Source: G942493375 sp942493375
GTDB taxonomy: Bacteria > Armatimonadota > UBA5829
Reading direction: 5' to 3'
DNA: 64,000 bases
NCBI GenBank assembly: GCA_942493375.1
Contig: OW818698.1
Span: forward strand, 3,534,001-3,598,000
Part shown: positions 43,070 through 51,200 of the stretch, piece after piece
How positions within the stretch are numbered: the first letter of the stretch is position 1
How the letters are laid out: each line of letters opens with the position of its first letter
Notes under the pieces: generated by a model
What the model saw: the letters and a program-made list of their open reading frames with translations, nothing else
What the model was told of the DNA's origin: nothing
Databases searched by the model: none
Position numbers and translations under genes: made by a program

Positions 43070-43153
43070 ATAAAGGCAAACTCCTTGAAAGAGGGGGACG
43101 CAAAGCCTCGGGGCTAACTTCCTTATTTGGAATACGCCGGCTGGGTTACCGTT
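43070..43153 (+). promoter_or_regulatory. Cyclic di-GMP-I (GEMM-I) riboswitch aptamer
   Basis: The conserved blocks appear in order: GGCAAAC (43075-43081), a stem capped by TGAAAG (GAAA tetraloop) at about 43085-43090, GGGACGCAAAGCC (about 43095-43107), GGGGCTAAC, then GCCGGCTGGGTTACC (about 43136-43150). This is the GEMM-I consensus, including the tetraloop-receptor helix. It is on the same strand as, and 82 nt upstream of, the flgM-like gene. The 236 bp before it (42834-43069) hold nothing else I can name. Confidence 0.93.
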
Positions 43154-43161
43154 TCAAAATC

Positions 43162-43208
43162 TTTCATATGTTTGCCTTTTTTTGTGTACCTGGGCAAATA
43201 TATGAGGT
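43162..43208 (+). promoter_or_regulatory. Expression platform of the c-di-GMP riboswitch
   Basis: TCATATGTTTGCC (43163-43175) is followed by seven T and pairs with GGCAAATATATGA around 43193-43205. GTTTGCC also complements the aptamer's own GGCAAAC (43075-43081). So two exclusive pairings are possible, one ending in a U-run like a terminator and one enclosing that run in a loop. Which is ON with ligand is not certain. Confidence 0.6.
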
Positions 43209-43234
43209 GCTGGTAGCTAAATAGGAGGCTTCCG

Positions 43235-43531
43235 ATGAAGATTTCCAGTTCTGAATATACAAAATCCCATACAGCCACGAATGAAGCGCGCATTCTACCT
43301 GAAGGTAATGTGAAAGGGCTTGTTCGATCCACCGCAGCTGCAAAACGCTCCACATCACCACTCGAGCAAGGAATGACTACTGCAAAAGCAGCATTAGAAA
43401 CTGTTCCGGATATAAGGAGCGATATAGTTGATAGTTTGAAAAGAAGAATTTCATCCGGTGAATATAGTGTATCTGGAGAAGATATTGCAGAAATGATGCT
43501 CAGGCGCCTGGGTGCTGATAAAGTCCGTTAG
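43235..43531 (+). CDS. flgM: FlgM-like anti-sigma-28 factor
   Basis: 98 residues, the size of FlgM, which holds back the flagellar sigma factor (FliA) until the hook is complete. The disordered N-terminal half (1-60) precedes the C-terminal helical core 'IRSDIVDSLKRRISSGEYSVSGEDIAEMMLRRL' (about 61-93), matching the FlgM anti-sigma domain. ATG 43235 has AGGAGG 8 nt upstream. It is directly downstream of a c-di-GMP-I riboswitch, so its synthesis is likely set by c-di-GMP, tying motility gene control to this second messenger. No other flagellar gene is in the window. Confidence 0.85.
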   Translation: MKISSSEYTKSHTATNEARILPEGNVKGLVRSTAAAKRSTSPLEQGMTTAKAALETVPDIRSDIVDSLKRRISSGEYSVSGEDIAEMMLRRLGADKVR

Positions 43532-43553
43532 GATATTTACCTGTTATTTTTGT

Positions 43554-43583
43554 CAAAGGCGGCCATATACGGTCGCCTTTATT
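43554..43583 (+). terminator. Rho-independent terminator after flgM
   Basis: AAAGGCGGCC (43556-43565) faces GGTCGCCTTT (about 43571-43580), followed by ATTTT. Confidence 0.85.
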
Positions 43584-43612
43584 TTGCGTACGGCGCTTAG
43601 TTCTGGTATATT
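43584..43612 (+). promoter_or_regulatory. parAB promoter
   Basis: TTGCGT (43584-43589), 17 nt, TATATT (43607-43612), with TG one base before the -10. It lies 53 nt upstream of parA. Confidence 0.6.
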
Positions 43613-43665
43613 GTATGTTGCAGGATATGTATTGTCTCTAATCATCAAGGAGTTTTAATTACAAA

Positions 43666-44442
43666 ATGGGAATGGTGCTGGCTGTAGTAAATCAGAAGGG
43701 CGGCGTAGGTAAGACAACTACTGCCGTAAACCTGAGTGCATGTCTTGCTGAAGCCGGCAAAAAAGCTCTTTTAATAGACATGGATCCCCAGGGTAACGCA
43801 TCCAGTGGTGTCGGAGTTATTAAATCGGAATTAGACAGCTGTATATATGATGTACTAATTAACAGTATACCTATCTCTGATGTGATTGTTCCAACCTGCA
43901 TGGACGGACTGGATTTGGTTGGAGCTAAGATTGATCTCGCGGGTGCAGACATTGAACTGATGTCTGTCATGTCTCGTGAAACCAAACTGAGAGGCGCTAT
44001 AGCTACAGTCAAGAGTAAATATGATTACATAGTTATCGATTGCCCACCATCACTCGGCCTTCTGACCGTTAATGTACTAACTGCAGCTGAATATGCAGTC
44101 CTTCCTATTCAATGTGAATATTATGCTCTAGAGGGAATCAGCCAATTATTGAGAACGGTAGAACTTGTTAGGCAGCATCTTAACCCTACCCTGGAAGTGG
44201 CCAAGGTTCTTTTGACTATGTTCGACTATCGTACGCGCCTTTCTGAACAGGTTGTTGAGGAAGTGAGACGGTTTTTTAAGGATAAAGTTGCGGGAATAGT
44301 AGTCCCAAGGAATGTAAGACTGAGCGAAGCTCCCAGTCATGGTTTACCAATAATAAAATACGACACGCGATCTAAGGGCGCTGAAGCGTATCGGGAATTT
44401 TGCGCCGAGGTGATAGCTTTTGGAGAAGAAAGGTCTAGGTAA
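43666..44442 (+). CDS. parA: Chromosome partitioning ATPase ParA (Soj)
   Basis: 258 residues. The deviant Walker A KGGVGKTT (about 10-17 with the signature Lys10), 'LLIDMDPQGNASSGVG' and 'YIVIDCPPSLGLLTVN' place it among ParA/Soj ATPases, which form DNA-bound gradients that move ParB-parS complexes. It is the short chromosomal type without an N-terminal HTH. ATG 43666 follows GGAG by ~13 nt. parB begins 23 nt before its stop, so both are coupled. Confidence 0.97.
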   Translation: MGMVLAVVNQKGGVGKTTTAVNLSACLAEAGKKALLIDMDPQGNASSGVGVIKSELDSCIYDVLINSIPISDVIVPTCMDGLDLVGAKIDLAGADIELMSVMSRETKLRGAIATVKSKYDYIVIDCPPSLGLLTVNVLTAAEYAVLPIQCEYYALEGISQLLRTVELVRQHLNPTLEVAKVLLTMFDYRTRLSEQVVEEVRRFFKDKVAGIVVPRNVRLSEAPSHGLPIIKYDTRSKGAEAYREFCAEVIAFGEERSR

Positions 44443-45280
44443 GGGGCTTGGTGCCCTCTTTCCTTCAGAGAGCGGTACACCCTCCGGTGGAGTTACTGAA
44501 GTAGGAGTTAACGAAATTCAGTTCAACCCCTACCAACCGAGGGAATCAATTGATGATGCCAAATTCCAGGATCTGGTTGCTAGTGTACACGTTCATGGAA
44601 TAATTCAGCCCATCGTAGTACGAACCCGCGAAAATGGCTCATACGAATTAGTAGCTGGTGAACGAAGACTTAGAGCAGCACGAAAGGTCGGTTTAGCACG
44701 TATACCCGCTGTCATACGAATGCTAACAGACGAACAAAGCCTTCAAATGGCTCTAATAGAGAATATCCAACGCGAGGATATTAGTGCTATTGATGCAGCA
44801 GTTGCATATAAAAGACTGGCGGACGAGTTTGGTATGTCACAGGAAGATATAGCAACTGGTGTTGGCAAGAGTAGGTCCTCTATAGCAAATACTATGAGAC
44901 TCCTGTCACTCCCCGATGATGTCAAGAGAATGCTGATGGCCGGAAAGCTGACTGAGGGTCATGCACGTGCCGTCCTTGCCCTAGAGTCACCAAACGACCA
45001 GGTTGAAGCTGCACATCGCATAGTTGATGCAGGGCTGTCTGTTCGTGAGGCCGAACGGCTTACGAAAAGTATGACTGAGCCCACACACAACACGCCTGTT
45101 TCACGTGAAACAATTCGTAGCGAAAAGGATCCTAATCTACTTGAAGCTGAAGCACGACTGAGGGAAGTTTTGGGTACCAAGACATCCATAGTTAAGTGGA
45201 AAGACCGGGGTCGTATTGAGATAGAGTTTTATTCAGATGATGATCTTGAGCGTATTCTCAATATGCTCTGTGCTTTTTAG
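44420..45280 (+). CDS. parB: Chromosome partitioning protein ParB (Spo0J)
   Basis: 286 residues from TTG 44420, overlapping parA by 23 nt. 'KGLGKGLGALFPS' is the usual N-terminus; the CTPase/Srx fold with 'NPYQPRE', 'PIVVRTRENGSYELVAGERRLRAARKVGL' (GERRxRA motif) and 'LIENIQREDISAIDAA' (ENxQR) follow. The HTH 'MSQEDIATGVGKSRSSIANTMRLL' (about 135-160) reads parS, and a C-terminal dimer domain ends the protein. A perfect parS sits within its own coding sequence near the 3' end. CTP-dependent clamp sliding from parS is known for the family. Confidence 0.97.
   Translation: MEKKGLGKGLGALFPSESGTPSGGVTEVGVNEIQFNPYQPRESIDDAKFQDLVASVHVHGIIQPIVVRTRENGSYELVAGERRLRAARKVGLARIPAVIRMLTDEQSLQMALIENIQREDISAIDAAVAYKRLADEFGMSQEDIATGVGKSRSSIANTMRLLSLPDDVKRMLMAGKLTEGHARAVLALESPNDQVEAAHRIVDAGLSVREAERLTKSMTEPTHNTPVSRETIRSEKDPNLLEAEARLREVLGTKTSIVKWKDRGRIEIEFYSDDDLERILNMLCAF
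45097..45112. other. parS: parS centromere site (perfect palindrome)
   Basis: TGTTTCACGTGAAACA is the perfect 16-bp parS consensus, lying inside parB about 35 kb from the origin candidate. Spo0J/parB genes often hold such a site. Confidence 0.97.
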
Positions 45281-45394
45281 TATCTGAATCACTACCGCCT
45301 TCTATGCGGATATGGTTTCCTGTCTTGTTCCCACATTTAAATTTATCTTCTCACTGATATCGTTAAAAGCTCTTTATTAACTCGGAGGCTACAA

Positions 45395-46534
45395 TTGAAA
45401 AATCGACCACTCATATATGGGCTGTTTGCTCTTGCACTATTTGCCATTATCTGGCGTATATCAAATCCACCTCAATCACCAATTCCCGGCCCTATTGGTT
45501 CCCCATCACACTGGCATTCAACATCAGCGGTGGGTGCATTTGCAGCAATGCAGATTAGTCCTGATGGAACCCATATAGCTGGTATTTGGGTTGACTCAAA
45601 ACAACCAAAGGTCTTGCGTTCCGGAATACGTATTATCAATACAAATGATAATACACAGACAGCCATACAATTGCCTGATAATTTTAAAGCTAATAATCTA
45701 TCTTGGAATAATGATAGAGTTTTAGTTGCCGGTAGTATTCCAAAAGGAAAATGGCAAATTATTGAAGTACGCGCGTCTAACAAAGGCATTAGAGCGCATT
45801 CAGAAACAAGCAGTGATGTCGGTAGTATTATAAGTTGGCCTGCCGGTTCCAAATACTTTTTATCTGAGAAGTCATCTGAACAGAACTCCACATTGTCTGT
45901 GTTCGATGATAAAGGAACACCATACGGTCAACCGGTTATTCTCCCAAACTGTTCTCTCGTAAAGTGGAATCAGTTTAATATACTCTCTCAGAGCGGAGAT
46001 TGTGCAGTAGTTTCTGTTTTACCTAATTTGGACTCATCAGGTTTTCCTAATGTTTACTTCTGCGATTTCCAAAATGGCACAGCTAAATTGATCTCCAGTA
46101 AATTGCCAGGCAGAATCCAGGATGTGCTCGTATCGCGTCAAGGTGCGCTTATAGTTTGTGTGCTGCGCGGTAAAATAACTTGCGTTCTATACACTCCTTC
46201 CGATTCCAAACTTGCTGTGCTCAACAGTGTCCCAGTAAAGTGGTCACCAAATACTCTATGGCCTGGTACTAATAATCCGCTTAATCTGTTCGTCAATGAT
46301 AGTCTTTTACAACTCGATTTAACTACACTATCAATAACAAAGGTCTTTACATATAAGGATTTAGATAGTACCAGTGCCACCTGGCAAACTCTTGTAGCAG
46401 GTGCTCAATGTTTCTTAACAGCTTCTGGTGATTATATCTCAGCTAGCGTTGAAGCGGGAGAACCTGATATTAGAAGATTCTCAAAAAAGGAATCTGAGAA
46501 CAAATATGCAATGACTCCCATACTACCGAGGTGA
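45395..46534 (+). CDS. Membrane-anchored beta-propeller-like protein of unknown function
   Basis: 379 residues. An N-terminal anchor (about 5-22, 'LIYGLFALALFAIIW') is followed by repeated beta motifs such as 'FAAMQISPDGTHIAGIWVD', 'NNLSWNNDRVLVAGSI' and 'IISWPAGSKYFLSE', which look like WD40/TolB-type propeller blades. The repeats are irregular, so the fold is only suggested. The start TTG 45395 has CGGAGG 7 nt upstream. It lies 114 nt after parB but has its own ribosome site, and is followed by an inverted repeat. No functional guess beyond a ligand- or protein-binding exported domain. Confidence 0.5.
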   Translation: MKNRPLIYGLFALALFAIIWRISNPPQSPIPGPIGSPSHWHSTSAVGAFAAMQISPDGTHIAGIWVDSKQPKVLRSGIRIINTNDNTQTAIQLPDNFKANNLSWNNDRVLVAGSIPKGKWQIIEVRASNKGIRAHSETSSDVGSIISWPAGSKYFLSEKSSEQNSTLSVFDDKGTPYGQPVILPNCSLVKWNQFNILSQSGDCAVVSVLPNLDSSGFPNVYFCDFQNGTAKLISSKLPGRIQDVLVSRQGALIVCVLRGKITCVLYTPSDSKLAVLNSVPVKWSPNTLWPGTNNPLNLFVNDSLLQLDLTTLSITKVFTYKDLDSTSATWQTLVAGAQCFLTASGDYISASVEAGEPDIRRFSKKESENKYAMTPILPR

Positions 46535-46545
46535 TATTCCACTGA

Positions 46546-46584
46546 CGGTTGATAGTTTTATATATAATATTGAACTATCAACCG
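46546..46584. repeat. Perfect 12-bp inverted repeat
   Basis: CGGTTGATAGTT (46546-46557) and AACTATCAACCG (46573-46584) enclose 15 AT-rich bases. It lies 12 nt past the preceding stop and may end its transcript, although no T-run follows. Confidence 0.6.
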
Positions 46585-46721
46585 ACTGTTTGTTGGTTCT
46601 CTCTATTCAAAAACCAGTATTACATAGCTCACTTGCTATATATCAATATTCATTGTGGAATGTTTCCAGTAAAAGCTACATACCAAACAATCACCATATC
46701 TTACTCAGAGGTTTCCAGTCC

Positions 46722-47900
46722 ATGAATAATAGAATACAAAAATTGTTGCGCGAGTATAAGAATGCATATGACAGTACTCCTGACTGTCTTGTTAAAGCAC
46801 CTGGTCGAGTAGACTTGATGGGTAATCATACCGACTACAATGATGGCTTCGTTCTTCCAGTTGCTCTGGATGTTGATATAATGGCTGCAGGCCGGTTGAG
46901 AAATGATCGCGTTATTCGACTCATATCTACTGATGTCCCTGGTCAATCGTCATTCTCTCTTGATAATATTTCTAAAGACACACTTTCTCCCTGGACCAAT
47001 TACGTCCGTGGAGTTGCTAAATATCTCCAGGAATCCGGTTACACTATACATGGTGCGGATATAGCTATTTCCAGCACAGTTCCAATTGGTTCTGGATTAA
47101 GCAGTTCCGCAGCGCTTGAAATGTCCACTGGGTTCCTAATTCAAACTCTCTGTTCTATTGATGTACCGGCAGTTGATCTTGCTCTAATCGGTCAAAAGGC
47201 TGAGAATAAATTCGTAGGAGTCAATACTGGGATAATGGACCAGTTCATCTCACGCCTTGGTAAACAGGATCATTCGCTCTACATTGACTGTCGCACATTG
47301 GAATATGGATATGTACCACTTGATTCGACAAAAGTCAGAATACTCATCTGTGACACAAAAAAGCGTCGCGGACTTGTTGGCAGTGAATACGACAAACGCA
47401 GAGAACAATGCAACACTGCCGTGTCTCTATTGTCCGAACGACTACCCGGTATAAAAGCATTAAGAGATGTCGATATCAATTCCCTACTTTCAAACGTAGA
47501 TTGTCTTCCTGATATTGTTGCAAGACGAGCAGAGCATGTTGTCCGAGAGAACCAGCGAGTAATAGATGGCTGCAAACTGCTTGAGAGTGGTGATTATGCC
47601 GGATTCGGTACACTAATGGATGAATCTCATACCTCTGCCCGTGATCTATATCAAGTCAGTTGTACAGAACTCGATGCAATGGTAACAGCTTCTGCGTCAG
47701 TTAAAGGTGTTCTGGGTTCACGCCTTGCTGGTGCAGGATTTGGTGGTTGCACAGTCAGCCTTGTCCTTCCCGAGGCTGTACCGGCGTTTCTTGAACTCGT
47801 TCCTGTCGAATATAAGAATCTTACGGGTATTGTCCCTGCGGTGTATGTATGTGATGCCTCTGATGGTGCGTCTTTGGTAGATAATTGGCAGTCGGAGTAG
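46722..47900 (+). CDS. galK: Galactokinase
   Basis: 392 residues from ATG 46722, which has AGAGG 11 nt upstream; the frame is open 132 nt further 5' but without family similarity. GHMP kinase that phosphorylates galactose at C1. 'KAPGRVDLMGNHTDYNDGFVLP' (galactokinase signature; the common form has GEHTDY, here GNHTDY), 'PIGSGLSSSAALE' (phosphate loop), 'VNTGIMDQFISRLG' (catalytic Asp) and 'GSRLAGAGFGGC' are present. The Glu-to-Asn change in the signature is a small oddity in the substrate-binding region. galT and galE are not in view. Confidence 0.93.
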   Translation: MNNRIQKLLREYKNAYDSTPDCLVKAPGRVDLMGNHTDYNDGFVLPVALDVDIMAAGRLRNDRVIRLISTDVPGQSSFSLDNISKDTLSPWTNYVRGVAKYLQESGYTIHGADIAISSTVPIGSGLSSSAALEMSTGFLIQTLCSIDVPAVDLALIGQKAENKFVGVNTGIMDQFISRLGKQDHSLYIDCRTLEYGYVPLDSTKVRILICDTKKRRGLVGSEYDKRREQCNTAVSLLSERLPGIKALRDVDINSLLSNVDCLPDIVARRAEHVVRENQRVIDGCKLLESGDYAGFGTLMDESHTSARDLYQVSCTELDAMVTASASVKGVLGSRLAGAGFGGCTVSLVLPEAVPAFLELVPVEYKNLTGIVPAVYVCDASDGASLVDNWQSE

Positions 47901-47903
47901 AGT

Positions 47904-48428
47904 ATGCTGTGTCCAAAATGTAATTCGGAACTGACTTCAGAGCAGAAAGTATGTGTAGTCTGCGGGGCTTTGACACCTGCGAGCGGTTACTATTATGATG
48001 ATCGGCGTAAGTTTAAGCTTACGAAATCAATGCGTATTTCCATATACATCGCAAGTGGATTGCTGTTCGTATTTATTTTCTACTTAATTTTGAGAATAAC
48101 TCCTCCTCAGCAAGTCACAAGTAACTGGTTGAATGCCATGTGCAACCGTAAAATCAATTATTGCACTTCATTTGTAACTGAGGAATTCCGATCATCATTA
48201 TCTGAACAATTCAGCGACATGAGAGAAGTTTCTGACAATCTGTATATGGACTCCTCAAGTTCTGGTGCTGCCGTTGTTGTGGGTGAACCAGATTACCGCG
48301 AAACAGCTACGGAGGACAAGGCAATCGTTCCTGCCGCACTTGTTGATAAAAATGGACAAGCAATTCGGCAAATAGAGGTCGAATTGGTCAAACAAGGTCG
48401 TCGCTGGAAGATCAATCGGATGAATTGA
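47904..48428 (+). CDS. Zinc-ribbon membrane protein
   Basis: 174 residues. An N-terminal zinc ribbon (CPKC at 3-6, CVVC at 17-20) is followed by one membrane helix (about 45-65) and a C-terminal alpha+beta domain (75-174) that resembles small NTF2/DUF4878-type domains ('VTSNWLNAMCNRKINYCTSFVTEEF', 'VELVKQGRRWKINRMN'). The topology puts the ribbon inside the cell and the C-terminal domain outside. Function unknown. It starts 4 nt after galK and overlaps queG by 4 nt, so it is part of a compact operon. Confidence 0.65.
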   Translation: MLCPKCNSELTSEQKVCVVCGALTPASGYYYDDRRKFKLTKSMRISIYIASGLLFVFIFYLILRITPPQQVTSNWLNAMCNRKINYCTSFVTEEFRSSLSEQFSDMREVSDNLYMDSSSSGAAVVVGEPDYRETATEDKAIVPAALVDKNGQAIRQIEVELVKQGRRWKINRMN

Positions 48429-49363
48429 CTATTGTGAAAATGCTGGAAACGCTACAACGTCATGCTTATGAATGCGGATTCGTAGCCGTAGGTGTTGCTG
48501 ATCCCACGTGTTTGGTCTCCCAAAGCCTTTCCTGGGCTAAATCAGCAATAAATTGTGCATTTCCATATCCTAATAATCAATTAAATCAACCTAAGCCCGT
48601 CGGCACTGGTTCGGTGGCATCTTTTGCCGCCGGCCCTGATTATCATCATGTTCTTAAAAATAGACTGCATATACTTTCCGATCTCATCACAATAGAGTAT
48701 CCAGGTCGTTACAGCATTCATGTTGATGACTCACGAATATATGAACGGGCTATTGCACTGCGTTCCGGGATCGGGTGGATCGGACGGAACCAGTGCATAT
48801 TCATCCCCTCATATGGCTCATTTGTGGTCCTGGGTGAAATATTGACTGACATTGAGTTTTCAAAATCACCAATAATCCAGAATTCGCCTTGCGGAAACTG
48901 CACTCTCTGTATCGATGCATGTCCCTCAAAAGCTTTGAGACAGGATGGCAGCTTCTGCCGTGAGTTGTGCATATCCCATCTCACCCAATCTCGTGGAATT
49001 ATCGCTTCTGAACTACTTCCAATGATAGGAAATCAATTATACGGATGCGATGTATGCCAGTCCGTATGTCCACATAACCAATCAGACGTCACGATCGATC
49101 CTGTGATGGCTATTTCATGTTATCCTGGACCTCATCCATATCTATCTGACATCCTGCAAATGTCTTCTGCTACCTGGATTCAGACAGTTCGCGACACGTC
49201 AGTAGGATGGATAGGCCGAAATGTATGGAAACGAAACGCCATTGTAGTAGCAGCCAATCAGAATTATCTTGATGCTGGGCCACTGCTTGCACAGTTACGT
49301 AACGACCCAAGCCCTATTGTATCTTCAACTGCATCCTGGGCGCTAGCACATATGTTCTCATGA
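48425..49363 (+). CDS. queG: Epoxyqueuosine reductase QueG
   Basis: 312 residues. The cobalamin- and iron-sulphur-dependent enzyme converts epoxyqueuosine to queuosine in the wobble base of some tRNAs. 'DDSRIYERAIALRSGIGWIGRN' (B12-binding and active-site region), 'CGNCTLCIDACPSKAL' and 'CDVCQSVCPHN' (two 4Fe-4S clusters) are typical, and an incomplete HEAT-like C-terminus ends the protein. The start TTG 48425 overlaps the previous stop (TTGA); GTG 48434 or ATG 48440 are alternatives. The need for B12 fits with a BtuF-like binding protein elsewhere in the window. Confidence 0.94.
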   Translation: MTIVKMLETLQRHAYECGFVAVGVADPTCLVSQSLSWAKSAINCAFPYPNNQLNQPKPVGTGSVASFAAGPDYHHVLKNRLHILSDLITIEYPGRYSIHVDDSRIYERAIALRSGIGWIGRNQCIFIPSYGSFVVLGEILTDIEFSKSPIIQNSPCGNCTLCIDACPSKALRQDGSFCRELCISHLTQSRGIIASELLPMIGNQLYGCDVCQSVCPHNQSDVTIDPVMAISCYPGPHPYLSDILQMSSATWIQTVRDTSVGWIGRNVWKRNAIVVAANQNYLDAGPLLAQLRNDPSPIVSSTASWALAHMFS

Positions 49364-49696
49364 TAATTGTGTGCTATAAACTTATCACCAGATTCTGCCG
49401 ATACTCCAACCGTATATTGTCAGCTAACATACATACCAATATCCACTAATAGGAATATACAGTCTGTTTAGCTTCACAATACCAAAAGATAGAAGGAATT
49501 CAACAATAAATAGTCTAATCAAGCTCATGCGCCGGGCTGCAAATAAACCCAGCTCTGTATGCTTATTGACTATCCCGCTTTATTCACAAAACCTTGCTTT
49601 TGTCCCCAATAGGAATAAAAGCTGAGAGTATAAATGCTATGCATTTGTACCGTCATTAATGAATATTGCGGGCTGCAGCATCTACGGGAGGAAACA
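49364..49696. other. Intergenic region with CCCGC palindrome
   Basis: 333 bp without a credible gene. It holds the palindromic element at 49574-49672 and the ribosome site GGGAGG (49687-49692) of the next gene. Nothing else stands out. Confidence 0.45.
49574..49672. repeat. CCCGC palindromic element, degenerate copy
   Basis: The left part (CCCGCTTTATTCACAAAAC then CTTGCTTTTGTCC) matches the left arm at 35240 at about 22 of 28 positions. The right edge GAATATTGCGGG (49661-49672) mirrors it, and an inner GCTTTT/AAAAGC stem remains. The right arm is otherwise decayed. Confidence 0.65.
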
Positions 49697-50923
49697 ATGA
49701 AAATTCTTCAATTCACGCTAGTATTACTGCTGGTGCTTTACCTGGCGTTACCAGCAGTGTCATCCGATTTTGACTTTGGAAGCACCGCACGCTCAATCTC
49801 TTTGGGTGGCGCTGGACTCGCTTTAGGTGACGAATTTCAGAGCACATCCATAAGCAACCCAGCTGCTCCAGCTCTACATGGAAAGAAATTCCAGTTCATT
49901 TTCCCTGGACTAGATTTTAAATCCTCTGGTGCCAGCGCTGGAAAAGTTTGGGACAATCTCGATAAACTCAGCTCGGGTGATAGCACAGATGCTATCAGCC
50001 TGGCTAATGATTTTGCATCAAAAAACACCACCTTAACATTCAGTTCAATAGGTGGTTTTGCCGGGACTTCAGGTTTATTGGTTACTGCGGAGGTTACGGG
50101 TACCTTGATACCCAGTGACGATGTTAAGAGATGGGCCTCGTCAGGACTCAAATTTAACAACGATACAACTTTCAATCCTAACTCTTATGTAGCAGCATTG
50201 GATAATGCTAACTTTACGACAGCAGTAAGTAATTGGGCGCAATATGCTATATCTGGTTCATCTACTGATAGAACCGCTGCTGAAACAGCATTTGGATCAT
50301 ATCTTACCGACCTATCAAAGACAGACATTACTACAAGCTTCATATGGGGTCCAACTGTCCAATTTTCCAGTAAAATGCCTTCTGTGTCGGGTGATCTTTG
50401 GATAGGAACCAACATTAGTATTCTCAATAGTGAGTCCCGCCGATGGACTATTGTTGCCCAAAATCCCGGATTCAACTATACAGGGAATTCAATATCCCTC
50501 TCAAGCGTCGATTTTGCTACTGTTGAAGTTCCAACCAAACGTAAAACCAGCCTCAAAGCAGACATTGGTATGATCTACAAACCACTCGATTCAGCCTGGC
50601 AGTACGGTGTAGTGGTTAACAACTTCATAAAACCAAACCTGCGAGGGGTTGCTAACTCTCAAGGCCAGCCAATGCTCAGTGTTGGAGTTGCCACAAAACC
50701 TGTTCCGGGATTTGTGTTTGCAGCAGACCTTGTCAATGTCACTGGTTCTAATGGTGAGGATGCAAGGTTGCGCGCTGGTGCAGAATATCGTGCAGGCAGA
50801 TGGATTACATTGCGCCTTGGTCATTCTGGAGACAAAATCACCTATGGAGCTAATATTCTGGGCATAGATCTAGCATTCTCAGAGAAGAGTCCCAGTATTC
50901 TTTCAAATGCGATAAAATTCTAA
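49697..50923 (+). CDS. TraF/PorV-like outer-membrane beta-barrel protein
   Basis: 408 residues from ATG 49697, which has GGGAGG about 5 nt upstream. The signal peptide runs to about 23 ('LALPAVSS'). 'DFGSTARSISLGGAGLALGDEFQSTSISNPAAPAL' is the opening typical of conjugal TraF-like/PorV-like barrel proteins (PF13729 type). Amphipathic strands continue to the end, with 'LRAGAEYRAGRWITLRLGHSGDKITYGANILGIDLAFS' as the last barrel hairpins. It supports a diderm cell envelope. No conjugation genes are near, so TraF here is only a fold name. A terminator follows at 50934. Confidence 0.72.
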   Translation: MKILQFTLVLLLVLYLALPAVSSDFDFGSTARSISLGGAGLALGDEFQSTSISNPAAPALHGKKFQFIFPGLDFKSSGASAGKVWDNLDKLSSGDSTDAISLANDFASKNTTLTFSSIGGFAGTSGLLVTAEVTGTLIPSDDVKRWASSGLKFNNDTTFNPNSYVAALDNANFTTAVSNWAQYAISGSSTDRTAAETAFGSYLTDLSKTDITTSFIWGPTVQFSSKMPSVSGDLWIGTNISILNSESRRWTIVAQNPGFNYTGNSISLSSVDFATVEVPTKRKTSLKADIGMIYKPLDSAWQYGVVVNNFIKPNLRGVANSQGQPMLSVGVATKPVPGFVFAADLVNVTGSNGEDARLRAGAEYRAGRWITLRLGHSGDKITYGANILGIDLAFSEKSPSILSNAIKF

Positions 50924-50933
50924 CTCTCTTCAG

Positions 50934-50973
50934 AATGTCTCTGCTCTCCACTAGTAGAGATCAGAGACATTTC
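50934..50973 (+). terminator. Rho-independent terminator
   Basis: AATGTCTCTG (50934-50943) faces CAGAGACATT (50962-50971), then TCTGTAT. Confidence 0.75.
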
Positions 50974-51200
50974 TGTATATTAAACACTCCTGTTTAACTC
51001 TACGAAGGAACCTATTTTACATTTGCCGAATACACTTGTACGATATGGAACTGCCTGTTATATGACATTCCCCATAGAATATGATTTTTGTGGATGTATG
51101 ATGGGTATTATACATTCAAAATGAAGGAACAATTCATTAGCAACATATAGCCTATATAAATGTAATTTTGCATTATTCTCTTGTCCGTTGGAGGCCCGTT

